DNA of 64,000 bases from Orthonyx spaldingii (GCA_013397795.1 VZTJ01000753.1:1704857-1768856); one strand, 5' to 3'; counted from the stretch's first letter, positions 1 through 14,666 are shown. Program-made: numbers and translations. Notes: generated by a model from the sequence alone, not told the origin.

Positions 1-1785
1 AAAAAAAAAAAAAGAGGGTACAAATGCTCTGTGCTGACCAAATCCACTTAGAGTGATTAATAATCATAACGACGTGCCTTTTTGTTTTGGTGGTGAAGCT
101 TAAGTGCATAGAAAAAAGAAGCAAGAAAAAGCACTGCACTGCCTTAAAAGAATCTAGATCATCATCATACCGAGGAAAGTGAAATACCAGAAGCAGAAAA
201 TAACTTCACCGTTCACATAACCAAACCCCAGTCCCTAGTCATTTCATTTAGCTCGCTTCCCTCCCCCACCACTTGATGCCCTATATGCTTGCTGTCTGTT
301 TCTCAAAAGCACATAGCTCTTGCTTAAATAGATAATTCAGCCATCTTGGTAACTTTATCCTAGAGTTTCTAATTGCATTTTCCCCTTATTTATTTTTAGT
401 TTAGCAAGTTGTAGCTTTGGGGCTTGCTCCGTCTTGCATGTGATAGTCCTAGGATGCCAGCCAAGGTATCTGAACCCCACGCTCCGTGCAGCTGCCTCCC
501 TTTCTTCCTTTAGTCTTAAATGACAACATCAGGTATAGGACATCCTGGCAGTCAGAGCCATTTTATTATGGTAATTATGGCACCATCCTTAATAGCCATG
601 ATAAATACACTCCACCCTTGTTACCCTTGGGGAAGAAATACTTTCTTTTTTTAAAAAAACCTGTGTATTTGGAGCCAAGTGGGTATGAGCAGAGCGGTTC
701 ACTGTAATTCATAGCCATGGCAAGAACACAGAAGTCATGCTTGTTTTCCACGTTGATGTACTGTATTATTTTGCTGGTGGTTTTGGTAGAAGTCAGCACT
801 TCTTTTTGAGACCTATTAGATCATACCCTTGGGCAGAGGAGCACCTACGGGCAAAGGTTAGGAAGAGCTATAGCAGTGTCCTGGCTTGGGGAGTTGATCC
901 CATAGCAGAGAGTCTCTGAGAATTGTGAAGTGCATCCGTCCTGAGCACATCTGTCTGCTCTCCTTGCTTCTCTCTAAAATGCAGCTGCATACTTTCCAGA
1001 AAATTAAAATATCTGTGGTATGTGACTTGGATGGTATTGACAAAAGAGCATCTATTTTTAAAACGTTGTCAGGGTCCAGATTTGTTGTGAAGTATCAATA
1101 GAGGCTTCGGAAGAGCAAAGTAGATTGCAGGTATCTACCAACAGAGTGCATCAGACGTTTGGGATCCGAGGGCCAGTTAGCAGCAGATCCAGCACTACTG
1201 TGCGAGGGCTGTCGCTAACATCACAGTAAGTAGGTTAACTGTTTTTCCACTGCTCTCTAGTTATGCTGGATAGAGCGAACCTTTCCAAAAAAGACAGTAA
1301 GGAAGAAATCGCTCCACCATATTTTAAAGGAAGAAATTGAAAGTGCAGCTCTGGCAGCCACGGGGACTTTCTCCTAGGCATCTTGGAGTGGATTTTTTTA
1401 ACTCTAGAGTGTCTGCTGTGTTGGAGAGAGGCAGGAGGGAGAAGGGGATCAATGTGAATGCACTGGAGGTCAAAAGCTGCTGGAAGGCAGGCATGGGAAA
1501 GATCAGTGGTTCAGTTTTTACCGCAAGTTGTTAGCGTTCAGTAACTGACTACAACCCAAGTATTACAAATATGCTCTAATTATACTCATAGTCAGCAGTA
1601 TATCACTGCAGATCGCTGATAGGTCTTCGTGGGGCATTTTGTAAAGTTCAGACTAAATATTTTTAGCAATGAGGAGATTTAAAAGGAAAACTATAAGAGA
1701 TATTGTATATACCCTAAGGCATATTTTGTCTTAAATATTATCCTTGGCCAACTGTACTATATAAATACAGTAAATATGAATAGAA

Positions 1786-1800
1786 CTGGCAAGATGCCAA
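1786..1800 (+). promoter_or_regulatory. Perfect NFI full palindrome
   Basis: CTGGCAAGATGCCAA fits the NFI dimer consensus YTGGCA-N3-TGCCAR exactly. A further TTGGCCAA lies at 1744-1751. Occupancy is unknown. Confidence 0.35.
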
Positions 1801-3815
1801 TCTCCTGGGATGAATTTTAGTCAAGAAGGTATTTATGGGATATAAATAATACTGTGTCAACATTTAAAGAAGGGATCTGATTAGTTTTGAAATTATTAAT
1901 ATTAATCTTTTCACATGCTGTTAGTTTAAGGCTCAAACTAAAGTTATGCTAAGGTTTACTGATAGTTTGCACTGAGGAAGTAAGGGGGCATGTGGCTTGA
2001 GAGTCCACTTGAGGTTAAGGACACATCGGGATATAGGTGGAAATTCAGCGAGTCAGGGACTGATTGACCCAAAAGCAACAGATGCGAAAGAAGTGGCAGA
2101 AAAAAATACTACAAAGACGTTTGGGAAAAACGGAAAACTTCTGTCTGTCAAACATGCCTTGTGCTCAGGACAGTGCACATCTGTATGAGTCTGAATCTCT
2201 CTTAAGTCTAGGTGGCAGTCAGAATTTGACGTTTTTCAGAGCAGTTTAAAGAGGAAGGTGGGATATGGTGCTTTCTGAGCATGACATCAGAGAGTTCTTG
2301 GGAATTGTGTGCCTAAGCAAAGTTACCTGAGTAAATGTTAAAACTGTTTACTGTGAATGCTTCATCACATTAGAAGCTTATTACTTACCAGTTCTTAGTT
2401 GAATATCTGGGGCCTGATACTTAAGCTAAGTGATGATTGCCGTTGCACTGAGAGTAAACAGAAATTTAATGCCAACACAATTAAGGATTGTGACTGATAA
2501 TGCTAATGAATAACTGACATACTTGAGAAAAACAGTATGTATTTGGACACAGATGTACACATGTGCATCTGAGAAAAACACATGTATCTGGAAGCAGGGG
2601 TCCATTCTGTCATCTTTATTCAGAGCAATTTATACCACAGCCTGTGAACTGGTATGTAGTGATGGCTTAAGGCCAGTGCAGGTAAATTTTTAAGTTTTTT
2701 GCATTCTTGAAGATAGGTTTAATAAGTACTCATTAGCCTAAGAAAACACAGTTCTTCTGGGTTTGGGCCTGGTTTTTCATGTGTTTTAAGCTACCTTAGT
2801 GTGAAGGAGCCTTCACGGGTTCCAGCCTGCACTGGTTGTTAGGATTAGTCTTCTCAGGAGCTCTGTCCCATGAATATTGCTTTACACACGCCATCATTCT
2901 GCTGAATATTTCCCCCATAAAAGACAACATTATAAGCTGACACAGCACAATGACATGCTTCTACTTTATCAACAAGGACTCAATTTACCAGCAATTACAC
3001 ATATGTGGGTTCCTTGTCTTCAGGGCACCAGGACTGCTCCTGCAGACGGCTCCCAGCACTGACTGCATCATTACCACAATGTTAACAGCTCACGTGTGTT
3101 TGCATTTAGTGTAACACAGAGCCTGATCTGTCAGGTTTTCCCATGTTATTAATGATATGGAAACAGACTCAGGAGGAACAACTTATTTTAAAACTTTCTA
3201 GCTATGCTGGAGCTATGGCTGTGCTCTGGAGCACCTCTTTTAGGCAGAGATGTTTGCCAGGCATAGTCTCTGCATTGCAGAGAGGATCTGAAGCAGTGTG
3301 AAGGCTTTTCCAAGGAGAGACATGGGGGGAACAGTTCCTTATTCCTTGTTCATGAATGACACTTCATGGGATCTTCGTGGGTGGAAAACCCCGAGAAATT
3401 GCAAATGGCTTTAGAAAGGCACAGGGTAATTTTCTAGACAGTAGTCCTCTGCATACTGAGAGGGATAATAAAATAACATGCTCTGGTGCACTAATGAAGG
3501 GCAGCACCACATGTGTTTCCTGCCTGGCTTCTGAATCACCAGCCACTTTTACTGTAAGCAGGGTGCCAAGCTGGGAAGCAGGGGGGAAGGTCCAAGGAAT
3601 GATACATGGTCCTTGAATTTCTTCCAGAGAATGAAGCCCACAGAAAAGCTAAATATCCATGACCCCTCTCTTTAACACTGCAAGGTCAGATGAGCTACAA
3701 GACAGAAATACAGGGCTGTATTACCAAGTCGTTTCCATAACCCTCCTGGAATTTCTGTCTTGTGTCTGTTTTAAAGAGGCACTTTTCTCTGTAGTGTGGT
3801 GAGTGGGAAGGTTTG

Positions 3816-4003
3816 ATGGAATCATTTAGGTTGGAAAAGACTTTTAACTGTCTTCTGAATACAACTGTTAACCTATCACTGTGAAGTTCAGCACTAAGCC
3901 ATGTCCCTAAGTGCCACATCTGTACTTCTAAATACCTCCACGGATGGTGACTCAACCACTTCCCAAGCCTGTTCCAATGCTTGAAAGCCCTTTTGGTGCA
4001 TAT
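3816..4003 (-). mobile_element. CR1 LINE 3' fragment, antisense
   Basis: Read on the minus strand, the sequence matches the CR1 3'UTR. On the + strand one sees atggaatcatttaggttgg, then gccatgtccctaagtgccac, aaatacctcc and gatggtgactcaaccacttccc, all typical of reverse-complemented bird CR1. The inner boundary near 4003 is approximate. Confidence 0.85.
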
Positions 4004-6664
4004 GCAGGAGTGCTACTGCTGCTCACCACCCTCCAGCCATTGACAGTGTGTTTTATAGTCCCAGAGACCCTTCTGGAAATATGCCCTTGTCTTCTGCTCA
4101 CAGCTGAAGATGTGCAGGGAGTGCCCAGAGCTTGTGCTGCTCTTGCTGGCTCTACCTGCAGGACTAATGCAAGTAGGTGACTGAGTGAAGAAAGCAGAGC
4201 ATCGTCTTCATTATATACTGCTTTTAGCCTTGCTCCTCTTTGGTGCTCTGCATGAAAACTGTAGTGGTCACCAGGATGGCTGTGTTACTTCGAAGTTACT
4301 ACTTCCAATATTTTGCTGTCAGTTTGAGATTCATGTCTGCACCAGAGCTGAGCAAAAGGATCAGTGAGAGAACTGGCTGTCATTCTCAGTGAGCTTCTTC
4401 AGCACAGCCCTGAAACACCCACAGAGCTTCACACACATGAACAGACTCATTAGCATTAAGGCCCTGTGTATGCCTAATTAGCTTCCTGAGCTGGGGCCCG
4501 GTTTATGGTGCGTTTGCAGGGATGAACAAAGCCAGACAGTTCAAATCCCTCTCACTGTGTTGAAATCTGTCATTTGGGCTTGGGATCCCAGTGAGAAGGA
4601 AATGCTTTGCAGCATGTTTTAGAGAGGAAAGAAGAAACTCTTCAGTGATCCTGAAGAAGGCTGACCCTGTTGGGCAGCTGGCTCCTTTTGCCTTTGCACT
4701 GATGTGCTAGACTGCTCCTGTATTACAGATAAAGAGAGAAACCCCAGGGTATGGTGACAAAACGAGTCATGAGTGAAGGCACACAAATGTTTCCGTTCCT
4801 GTTGTGAAACCACATGCAGCACGTTCTCAAGCAGGCAGCTTTTAGCTTGAGGATGATATGCTCCCCAGGTATTATTTAATGAAATAATGTGTTACGGATG
4901 TTTCTGCTGATTTGTTTAGATTAGAAGGGTTGGTTTGGTCATTTGTTTAGGGAAAGCTTGCACCCTGTCTTCCACCACAGGCTGTTGCTTGCTTCCCCTT
5001 CAGTCCGTGCTGCAGATAGTCAGTGCCTAGCTCCAGCATCACTGTCAGTTGGCTTCCTGCAGTAGTCAATCTGAATCAGCAATGTTTCTTCTTAAAACAT
5101 CTCCCCCGTGCTTGTCCTTGCTGTCTGTGCTGTGTTAAGTGATTGCAGCTGGGCACCCAACTGTACAAGACATACAGCTGCAAGGTATAGAGGAGAAACT
5201 CAAAGATTTGTCTGTAACAAGACAATAAAATGTTGGGAAAAAAACCCCTTAGTGTCAAGGGTTGTGTTTTATCTCCTTCCAGTGTGACCAGTTGTGTTTG
5301 AATTTAAGAATGACTGATGAGGCAGTTCAGTACTGTAGTTCTCTTAGCTCAAATGGTACAGGATTGGCTTTGTAGAAATGAAGTGCTAGACCTGGCTTTG
5401 TTAGACCTGTCTGGTCTTTATAGTTTTTTACATGTTTTTGGTGCTCTGCAAGTTGGTCTACAGTAGAGAAGTTGCTTCTTTGGTTAAAATAGCATTCTTT
5501 ATAACAATCAGGTTTTCCAGAGGGAACATGACAGTTCATACCACTTGGAAAGCTGCTGGCTCCTTGCAGTGGAGGTCATGTTGGATGAGTTTAGGCAGCT
5601 GTGCAGAGAGACTACTTGCTCACTGCGAAGAGACAGGCTCCACTGAAATACATCTTGTGTTGTTGGTTGGGCTCTCTGGCATCCATCATCCTGATTTCCA
5701 GGAGATGCTGGACCTCACAGGCTTCCCAGCATCAGATTTGTGGCAGAGTGTGGAGACAATATTCCCTTGTTCAGGTTTTAATTTGGACAAAGAGTGAAGA
5801 GTGCTTCTAATTTCATGTGTGATGCTGATTGACATATTCAGGATCTTAACTGTAGAGGTGAGCTTTTCCCCTCTGAATCTCCTTTAGGGAGGGAACCACT
5901 TTTTGTTGTTACATAATACTTAGTACAGTGTGATCCTGATTTCAGGTTATTAAAAATAACTGTATAAATCATAAAATATAAGTTGACCTCATAGCTGACT
6001 CTGCTTTGAGCTGGAGGTTGGACTTCCAACATGAATTAACCTGTAGTCCTTGTAATACTACATTTTAATACAAGGAAAACAATGCCTTGTATTTCAGCTT
6101 CCACAGGGTGGTCTTGATTCAAGTATCACCACATTTCTAAAGATGTGCTGTTTTCTGTCAGTCTTGGATTGGTCACTCTGATGTAGCTGTCTTGCACCAA
6201 AATATTCCTGTTCTTCTCTCCCTCTGCATACGGTTTTATTTTGCTTTTCTTGCTTGAATGTTGCTTTTCAAATAGGCATGGTAAGTTGCATGAAAATAGA
6301 CTACTGTATTGGACTTCAGCAAAAGCTGTGGCATAGTTTTAGGCAAACTGAGGAGGGGCGGGGAAAGAAAATGTTGTGATACTGACCTTTCACTTTGCAT
6401 GTTTGGCTCCTTCCCATCGTATCTAACCCACACTGCACTGACAAATACCGCATCTGTCTTGACAGGCAAGTTCACAAATAACCATTCATTCATAACTTGG
6501 AGCTGCCGTAAGACTCCTTATGGGTTGCTTAATCTGACAGTTGTGCATTTGAGCAGGGACTTTGAAGCAAAGGCTTTGTAGAATGACCGTGAGTTCAGTC
6601 TGACTTTGTGAAAGCTAAGAGGGAGGTCTTGTGTGAAAGAGGATACTGTACTTGAGGGTGTGTT

Positions 6665-6702
6665 GCGTGTGTGCATGCGTGCACACACGTGCGTGCATAC
6701 AT
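6665..6702 (+). repeat. Alternating purine-pyrimidine tract (Z-DNA type)
   Basis: 38 nt of uninterrupted purine-pyrimidine alternation made of GC, GT, CA and AT steps, within a looser TG-rich stretch starting near 6658. It is not a simple (TG)n array. Confidence 0.7.
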
Positions 6703-9700
6703 TTCAGACTATTAAAACATTTGTTGTTGCCAAAGCCTGAATTGGAATGTTCTGGGAAAGATAATTTAATTTTTAGCTTCTGGATTCATTTCAGTGATGG
6801 TAATTTCAACACTTCCTGGGGAGAGTCTATCAGTGGTTATGTGCATCAAATGCAGCAGTAAATCTGTCATTCTTTCCGTTTCAGTTTTTCAGGCTTACAA
6901 CTTCGTTATTTTTCCCTGTTTGGCTGGTGCTAGTATCCAATGTTTTCCCTGGCTTCATCTCTTTTAAACCCCTGCTTTGAATTTTAAAAGGCAAGCTAAG
7001 CCTGTTGAAGTTCCTTCTCTTACTTGTTTTTGTTTACTTATAGCATTTGCAATTCAGCAGCTAGCTCAGCTGAAATAGTGATGGTAATATATCTTTACCA
7101 TAGTGATGATTGAAAGATAGGAATCAGAACATGTTGGTTTTCATTCCTTGGGGTGGAAAAAAAAAACCAGTCCACAAAATCCCCCAACCCTGTGGGTGAA
7201 CTTTGTACTCACAAGGCTGAAAAACTAATAGGTGTTAGCAGCACTGACTCTTTCGAAGTGGTCAGAGAGTACCTCTCAATCACATATTTGATGAAGGCTT
7301 CTGCACAATAGCACTTATTAATGAGCCCGCAGTTGTGTTTACAACTGATCTCCAGTACCCCATATTGAGAGAGTGGTCCTTGCTTGTTTGAGTGGGCATT
7401 GTCCAGTATGTATAAAATTTCTTCTTTTGGGCTTTGGGGAAACAGTCATAAAGATCTCTAGGACTGCAAAGATGTACTCTTGGAGGAAGAACACCTGCAA
7501 AACTTCTCATCTTTCCAAATGATGTGTAGAAACAATGCTGCAAATTTAGGCTCTTCAGATGCAGCAGTGGGTTGAAACAATGGCACAAGTGGCCGTCAGG
7601 GCCTGGTGTTCACCAGAGCCTGTGACAGGCTTCTGCTTCTTGTCCCACCTCTGCTTGGTCTCACGTGTGGCCCAGACTAGCAAAGCTGAGAGACATCTCT
7701 GCACTCCCTGACTGTGGAGGGGCGGCTCTGCCCTTTGCATCACAGTTCCTGGCCTTTGTGCTTTCAGAGTTTGGTGCAGGAATTGATCCAACTGACTGCA
7801 GAGTAGTTAAACAGAGCACTTAATGAATGCGTAGTAAGCAAGATATATGGATGCCAAGGTTCAGGTCCACTGACATGTGCAGTACTGGCGGTTCATTTCT
7901 TCCTTCAAATGCCTGCAGGGGGTATAAGGGATATTTGCCTTCAGGGAAGGATAAATGCAATATTGTATTCTCCAACATGATAGGACATTGTGAAGAGTCT
8001 GGAGATGTGTTGGATCTATGCAGATCATTGATGTTCTCATTCTCGCCCAATCTCCAAGAGATCCAACCCAGTTTTCTTGGCTGTTGCAGTTGGCTCTGGG
8101 CCTCCCTGGCAGAGCAAGGGCTGTGTATGTCTTGTGCCAATCCCTGCTTTATGCTCAGACTTTTTTTGATGCACACTTTGGAAGTGAAGTAGCCACATTT
8201 CAACATTGAGGTTTGCTGAAAGATGTTGTGCTTGTTGCGTGTTTATTCAGCCTACAATGGCAGGCTATTGCAGCAGACACACATCTCTAGGTCTGTGAGT
8301 GGGGAACAAGTTCCAGCTTTCTTGAAAGTCAATCTGCTGTTCTGATCTGGTGGTGTGATAGGATCTGAGAGGCTCCCTGCCAGGATATACAGTTTGCAAA
8401 GAAAGGGAGCTAAGCAAGCAGCTTTGGCTCGGTTTGGATGGACTCGGAACAGATTGTTGGGGGCCTGCCCTTTCTCTCCCTCTTTGAATCTGGATTCCCC
8501 CATTCCAGCTTGCATTTTTCCCTGATGCTAGGAGCCATGTATTTGGAAGTTTTATATTCCCCTTGCTAATCAGGGAAGAAAAGAGCACCAAAATAATCTA
8601 GAAAAAGAAATCTTTATAAAGGTGTCCAGAGTCTGAGTTACAACAATATCATGTGTCTGAAGGAAATTACCTTCTTCCAAGCTGCAGTCCCATTATTTAC
8701 CCACTTTATTGGGAGACCTGATTTTCTCTGGCTGGAAGTGTATTTGTTGAGGTAGAGTCTGGAAAGGAATCTGCCTCATGCACACTTGCCACTGGGCCAG
8801 CTATACATATGATACAGTCAAATCTTTCAGTTTTTCTGCCTTTTGAGAGTATGTTCCCCAGATTAAGGGCCCTAGTCCAAAGCCTGCTGAAAATGCTGGA
8901 AGTCTTTCCACTGGCTGCAGAAGTCTTTGGTCAGGTGTTAAGTGTCATTCCTTTGTTTCAGGGAATGGCCACGTCTCCAAGATTTATTGGGGTGTATTTC
9001 TGTAATGTGGTGCTTTCCCCTTTACTGAGTTGCCACTGGAGACATTCTTCTCTATAAGGCCCTGAAAAACAAAGACTGTGTTTGAAAGTAAACACCTTAG
9101 TTTGCTTTATTGATGGAATCATTTGTTGGCAGATGTCATCTGGGATCAGCATATGGTGGCAATATGGCAAGAACTGCAGAATGCAGAGAAGGAGGAATGA
9201 GTTAAAGTCCTGTACTTCTTAGGTATTCCACATCTTCCTTGGTCTAAAATAAATGACTATCTGACTGCAAAGGTCTTGGCAAATAAACATGCCATAATAT
9301 ATCTTTATCATCTTTCCTACAGTGAGTTTTTGTCTAGAAGTTCATTAGTCCACATCCAGAGACTTCTCAGAAACATGTGCAAAATCAGACCTCAGCGCTC
9401 AGAGCAGGAAAGAATTTGAAGGCTTTGAATAAGAATGTGGCAAATCTCTGTGCAGTGGACTGTAAAGAAAGGTCAGGGCTAAGCCAACAAGGTGTTTTTA
9501 TGTTATCAATAAAATCTTAAAAGTCAGTTCTGCATAGAGCTGGAGCCAGGAGGACCATTTGTGAAAGTCAGTTTGCTGTGTGATATATGCTGAGTTTACA
9601 AGCTGAAAAGCCAAGTAGTTTGGGAACAGGAGCTGTGCTTATAGCATGAAGGTACATACGGTTTTACATAAAGCCTCTCTGACTTGATGTGTCTCTAAGT

Positions 9701-12700
9701 GGCTCACAAAATAACGAGTTAACTTTTGAGATACATTTTATTTTTGCATGGATGAAGAGCTGGAGCAATTTACTTTGAGTCAGTAAAGTCACTCCAGAAT
9801 TTTTCCTGTGGTGTTGAAGCTGGGTTCTGTGCAGCGATTGTTTAGGCAAGCAGAGCAGTCATTGTGGCCAGGGTTTTAAGCAGCACCTAAAGGAGTGGTT
9901 CCTTTGTAGCCTTTGAGGATCCCAGCCTTTTGTTCAGATGAAGACTGAACCAGTTAAATCTGCTTCATTGATAAGAAATGTCCTGAATGCTGTTTTGTAT
10001 CGTGTTTGTATTACTACTGTATACTTCTCAAAGCATGAAAGGTCTCAGCATCAACTACAGGTTGCTGGGGTTTTGTGTGTTTACTTTTTTTTAAAAAAAG
10101 CAAAGAAAAAAGCTTGGTTTGTATTCTATGTATGTTGTACTTCCTGTGTCCTGGTGGGATGAGATTGATTCAGGATGTGAAACCAGTTTGGTTCTTGTTT
10201 AATATAAGGCAATATTTTAATGTTCAGGGTATAAAGTACCTTAATGTAAGGACTGCCAGACCTGCAGGAAGCTTTCTGATTGAGGCTGTATGTTGCCTGA
10301 CAACTGAAGAGATGCTCATTTCAGTAAGAATGAGATGTTCTTCTCAGGATATAATGTTCCAGGTCTGTTCACAGTCATGGCTAATCAGTAGTTGATATCA
10401 TACTGTACTTTAGAAAGGATGAGACTGATATTGCTCTAGGAAGCTTTGAGTTATGGTGGAATGGACAGGTCAAAAAAGCTGAAAGCCATCATTATGGTCT
10501 TCTGGTCTCTCTACCTGCATATTCTAGGCCACTGTGGTTTGAATTAATTCATTTTTGAAAGGGAGTTCACAGCACACTTGGTAGACTATTCCAGTGATTA
10601 ATTACATGGACTAAAAATGCATATCTTTGTGGTTGAAGTTGTTTAGCTTCAAGTTCTAGCATTTGAATCTGGTTTGACCGTCTCTTGCTCTTTCAAAGAC
10701 CCATTGTCAAATCTATGGGCTTTCTGTAGGTACCCACAGGAAACGGAAGTTTTGGAGAGGGGAACTGATCTGGCTAAGAGTAAGCTGGTGTGGCTGCTGG
10801 AAGACTGCAATTAGCAGCCAGGAGCTTGGCATGGGCTGCTTTATCCAGTTTCAAGTGTCTTTCAGATCTGTAGACTGTGATCAAGCCACAGCTCTTTAAA
10901 GTTAAGTGTGCTGTGCTCCTTGAGATACTTCCTAGCCTTTTCAGTTATTCTCATGGTTCCCCTCTGAAACTCCTCTGCTTTATTCATGTTTTGGTGAGAC
11001 TGTGGACAAAAGTATTGGACATAGTATTTGAAGAGTGGCTGTGCCATTATAAAGTTACATGCATGTTGCAAACTCTCCTTTAATTCAGTACTGCAGAGTT
11101 TATGCAGCTAACTTTGGCAATAATTTTGCCAGGAGTTCTACAAGGAGAAGTTAAAATTCATGCTCGGGTGGTTATCCACCAGGGTCGCTCCTTTCCCAGG
11201 TTCTTTTCAGAGGTGCTGGCTATCAGGATGGAGCCTCCTTTTTTTTAAGTATGGTTCAGTTTCTCTGTCCTACAGCTGTATTTCCATACTGAAAAACATT
11301 TACATCTTGATAATTCAGGATTCAAGTCACTCTATTTTAGGTGCATCTTCTTCATTATTTGACACCTCCATATCATTATTTAATCTGCACTTGGTTAGTA
11401 ATGATTTAGTTTCCTTCCAGATGATGGATAAAAATATTGGATAGTAGAGTACAGTAAAATGGGACCTTTGTAGATGCTTTCCTCTCAATAATGGTTTGCT
11501 ATCTACCATTGTATTTTAAGTCTCATAAAAACGTAAGGCTTTGATTCATTTACTGCCTGGCCCTGTTGGTGTCCTGTTGTTCCTGTTTCCTAATGAAGCC
11601 ATTATGTAACACCAGCTTAAATGTCTTTCAGCTACCCAACTACATTATGTTAAAACAGTTGTCTTACCTACCCGTGTCACTCACTAATGTACAACCAGTG
11701 GGATCTGTTTTCCTGGAGCTGGTGTGGATTGTACTCCCTTAGTTCCTCTGAGCTCATTCTCATTCCCACAGTTCACATATTTTTTTCTGGGATCAGTATA
11801 AGGCTGACTGTGTAAGTGCGGTATCACAGATTGCCTGTTTAGGATTGTGTATGAACAATTATGTTCTGCCTCAAATCTTTAAGGTATTTTTCAGTGTTTA
11901 GGATTTATTGAAAGCTAGTTTTAATAATTTACATTCCTCCTTGGACAGCTCTTTAAAAAGTCCTTATGCAAGTTATCCAGTCTTACTTGTTTTACAATGT
12001 TGTTTTAAGACCTTCTGAGTTGCTGCTGGAATAAAAAAAAAATGTTCATCTTGTACTTGCCTGGCTTTTTTATCTACAGAAGTATATTTCATATTTCTGT
12101 ACTACCATTTCAACAGTTTTTATGTAATGGAGGAATATCACTAGTAAGCTTCCTTAATACTTAAGTAAATCTCATCACCAAGTTTCTTGGCTATGGAGCT
12201 GGTGCGCCCGTTTGTTTTTTCTCATCTGTTATCTGCAGTTCTTGTTTTCTGATGTTACAGTAGTTCTCAGCAGCTTTAGTTTTAGTTTTACTTTTTTTAG
12301 TAATATATGGTTGCGTTTTTTAACTTTTATTTTCTTAGGATGGCATTCTTATGGTTTTATTATGGCTCACAGACAGTTTTCTTACTTGAATGGTCTAATT
12401 TGTTGATGGCATATCATTTCTACTTGTCCAGCAAAGTGTCAGTCCATTATCCTGTCCAGTTTTCTCTGTAAACACTCCTGTCCAGTTGATTCAGTTCATC
12501 ATTGTATCATCTTTGTATGACTGTCTCCTTCATAATACTAAACCCATATATGTTCATTTCTTTGGGACTTCCTGAATTTGTGCAGAACACAAGGTGATCA
12601 CTTCTACCTAAGTTGTGAATCTTGCCTGTCAAGCACCTCACTTCCATCTTAAAAATAAATCAGTACTTATATCTGGCCCTTTGAAGTCACTTAGTTGTTG

Positions 12701-14666
12701 AAGTGCCAGCAACCTAAAATAAAGGTTCTGTAGAAACCAGCTCATCAGAGAGTCACCATATCTCATCAGGAACCAGGTGTAAAGATGTGGCCTGGCAATG
12801 TTTGGTGGCTCTCATGCTGGCGAAAGCAGTGTCACCCACCGCTCCAAACTGCAGAGTAGGTGGTGATGGGTTATCTGGGGCTCGTACCATTGGCAGCTCT
12901 TCTCTCAGAGAAGCAAGGGGCCAGACACTCCAGCTGTGAGGTTAGTTCTCTTGCCAGAAACCATAATTTTGGAAGGCAAATAATATTTTTGGATTTCTTT
13001 TCCATGTTCAATAGCACAAGACGTGGGAGACCTCCAAGTCACTGACTCAGTTGGTGACTCCGTGTGCAAAGTAGTTACTGGATGTGTCCTTCTTACCCCA
13101 CCCAGAGGTCTGAGGCCTTAACCTATAAAGAAATTTCACTTGTGCTAAAAATAGTGTGGAGGGCACAATGGATCATAAGTCATCCTAGGAATTGCAACTT
13201 AGTGAAAGGACCTTGGCATTAGGGTTATCTGTACTTAAATAATAAGAGTTGCTAACTCTCATTGAATCCACCTTCTTAGCACTAAATTGGGGCTAACTCT
13301 AGCAAGTATCTTCAGGGAGCAGTGTGGGTTTTTTTTTTTACAAGTTACTAAGTCAAAGTAAATGACCAGTTACTCTGCATGAATCCTCTCTAAGTTCTCA
13401 TGATTCCATGATAGATTTATGGCTACCTGTACATGAAGCAGTGCAGATGAGCTTCTCCAGGCTTTACTGTGCTGTTCTGTCCTGTCTGTGCTGCAACTTT
13501 CTAATCCTTCCATGTCCATCTCTATAGTATTTTCTGATCTCAGCAAGCAGACACATTTCCCATGCAGTACATGAAGCATTTTAGGGATCTTCAGAAGTGG
13601 CCTGGGCCAGCTGCAGTGAAAAGTAGAGGAAGAAGTTGAAAGCTGAGCACCTTTGTGTGGACAGGCAGGTGTGTGTTCCCTGCATGCAGGCAGCTAGTGG
13701 CACTTGTAGTGGCTGCAGAGATTTCTTAAGAGAGGCTTAAAATCTCTGTGCTTTTCTGTTCCTGATTTGCACTGCACCAGGGTGTAAATCATTTTAATTG
13801 CAATTACTGTTACAAAGCAGGAAAGATTGAACAACTTTAATGTGGTTTAAAACTTTCACTTTCCTCTGTCTCTAGCATTCATCTGTTGTCTGCTGTCTTT
13901 ATCTTAATCATTTAAAGATGTGTTGCCTGTGCTTTGAGTCTGTGAATCTTCACTTCCCTGCAATGAAGAAAAAGCCCAACATGGTTTTCTTTTGCTTTTC
14001 CTTCTTCGTTGCACTTTTACTTCTTGTATAATTCTTTTTTCTTTTTTTTTTTTTCTCCCCAGAGTGAAAGGGTTGGACAATCCAATCCGCTTTTCTTGAA
14101 AATAACTTGCTTTCATTTCCTCCTCCAGCCAGGGAATAGTTTGGAAAGGCTGCTCTCTGGACCCTTGGCCGAGCAGGAGAAGGCAGCCAGCTGTGCTGCT
14201 TGCCAGGGGAACAGGAGCGCTTCCTGGCAGAGGTGGGGCGAGAGGAATGGAGCCTGTGCCGTGGAACTTGCTTTCATCTCCTCCACTCTCTGCAAGGCAG
14301 TCCTGAAATTTCCTGACCACTGTTAGATCTTCCCGTTAGAATAGCTAAGTAATGAGGCCCACTTGTATAGAAAAAAAGCTATAAAGGAAGAAAATGCAGC
14401 TTGCTCTTATAAACAGCAGTAGATTAAAAATACTAATCTGTGCTGGGCACAAGTTTTTGTGTGCAATTTTGAATAGCCAGTAAGGCAAGATGGGTGCTCC
14501 CTCGTGTCTGGTCACCATCACTGTTCAGCTGCTGTGAGTGCCCTTTTTGTATAATCATCCACATAGGTTTCTTCTGTTAAAAATAGGGTCTAAGTCTATG
14601 GCGTATCCTGTTCCATTTTATTTAGTATATTTAAGCTTGGATGTGCTGGAATGTTCTGATTCCACC

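Noticed and set aside
4530..4550. tRNA B-box-like string agttcaaatccc
   Set aside because: No A box at the right distance upstream and no acceptor-stem pairing; not a tRNA.
13904..14320. 138-codon minus-strand frame
   Set aside because: Its Lys/Arg-rich run is the translation of a T-rich tract near 14031-14055; a comparable + strand frame overlaps it and nothing is recognisable.
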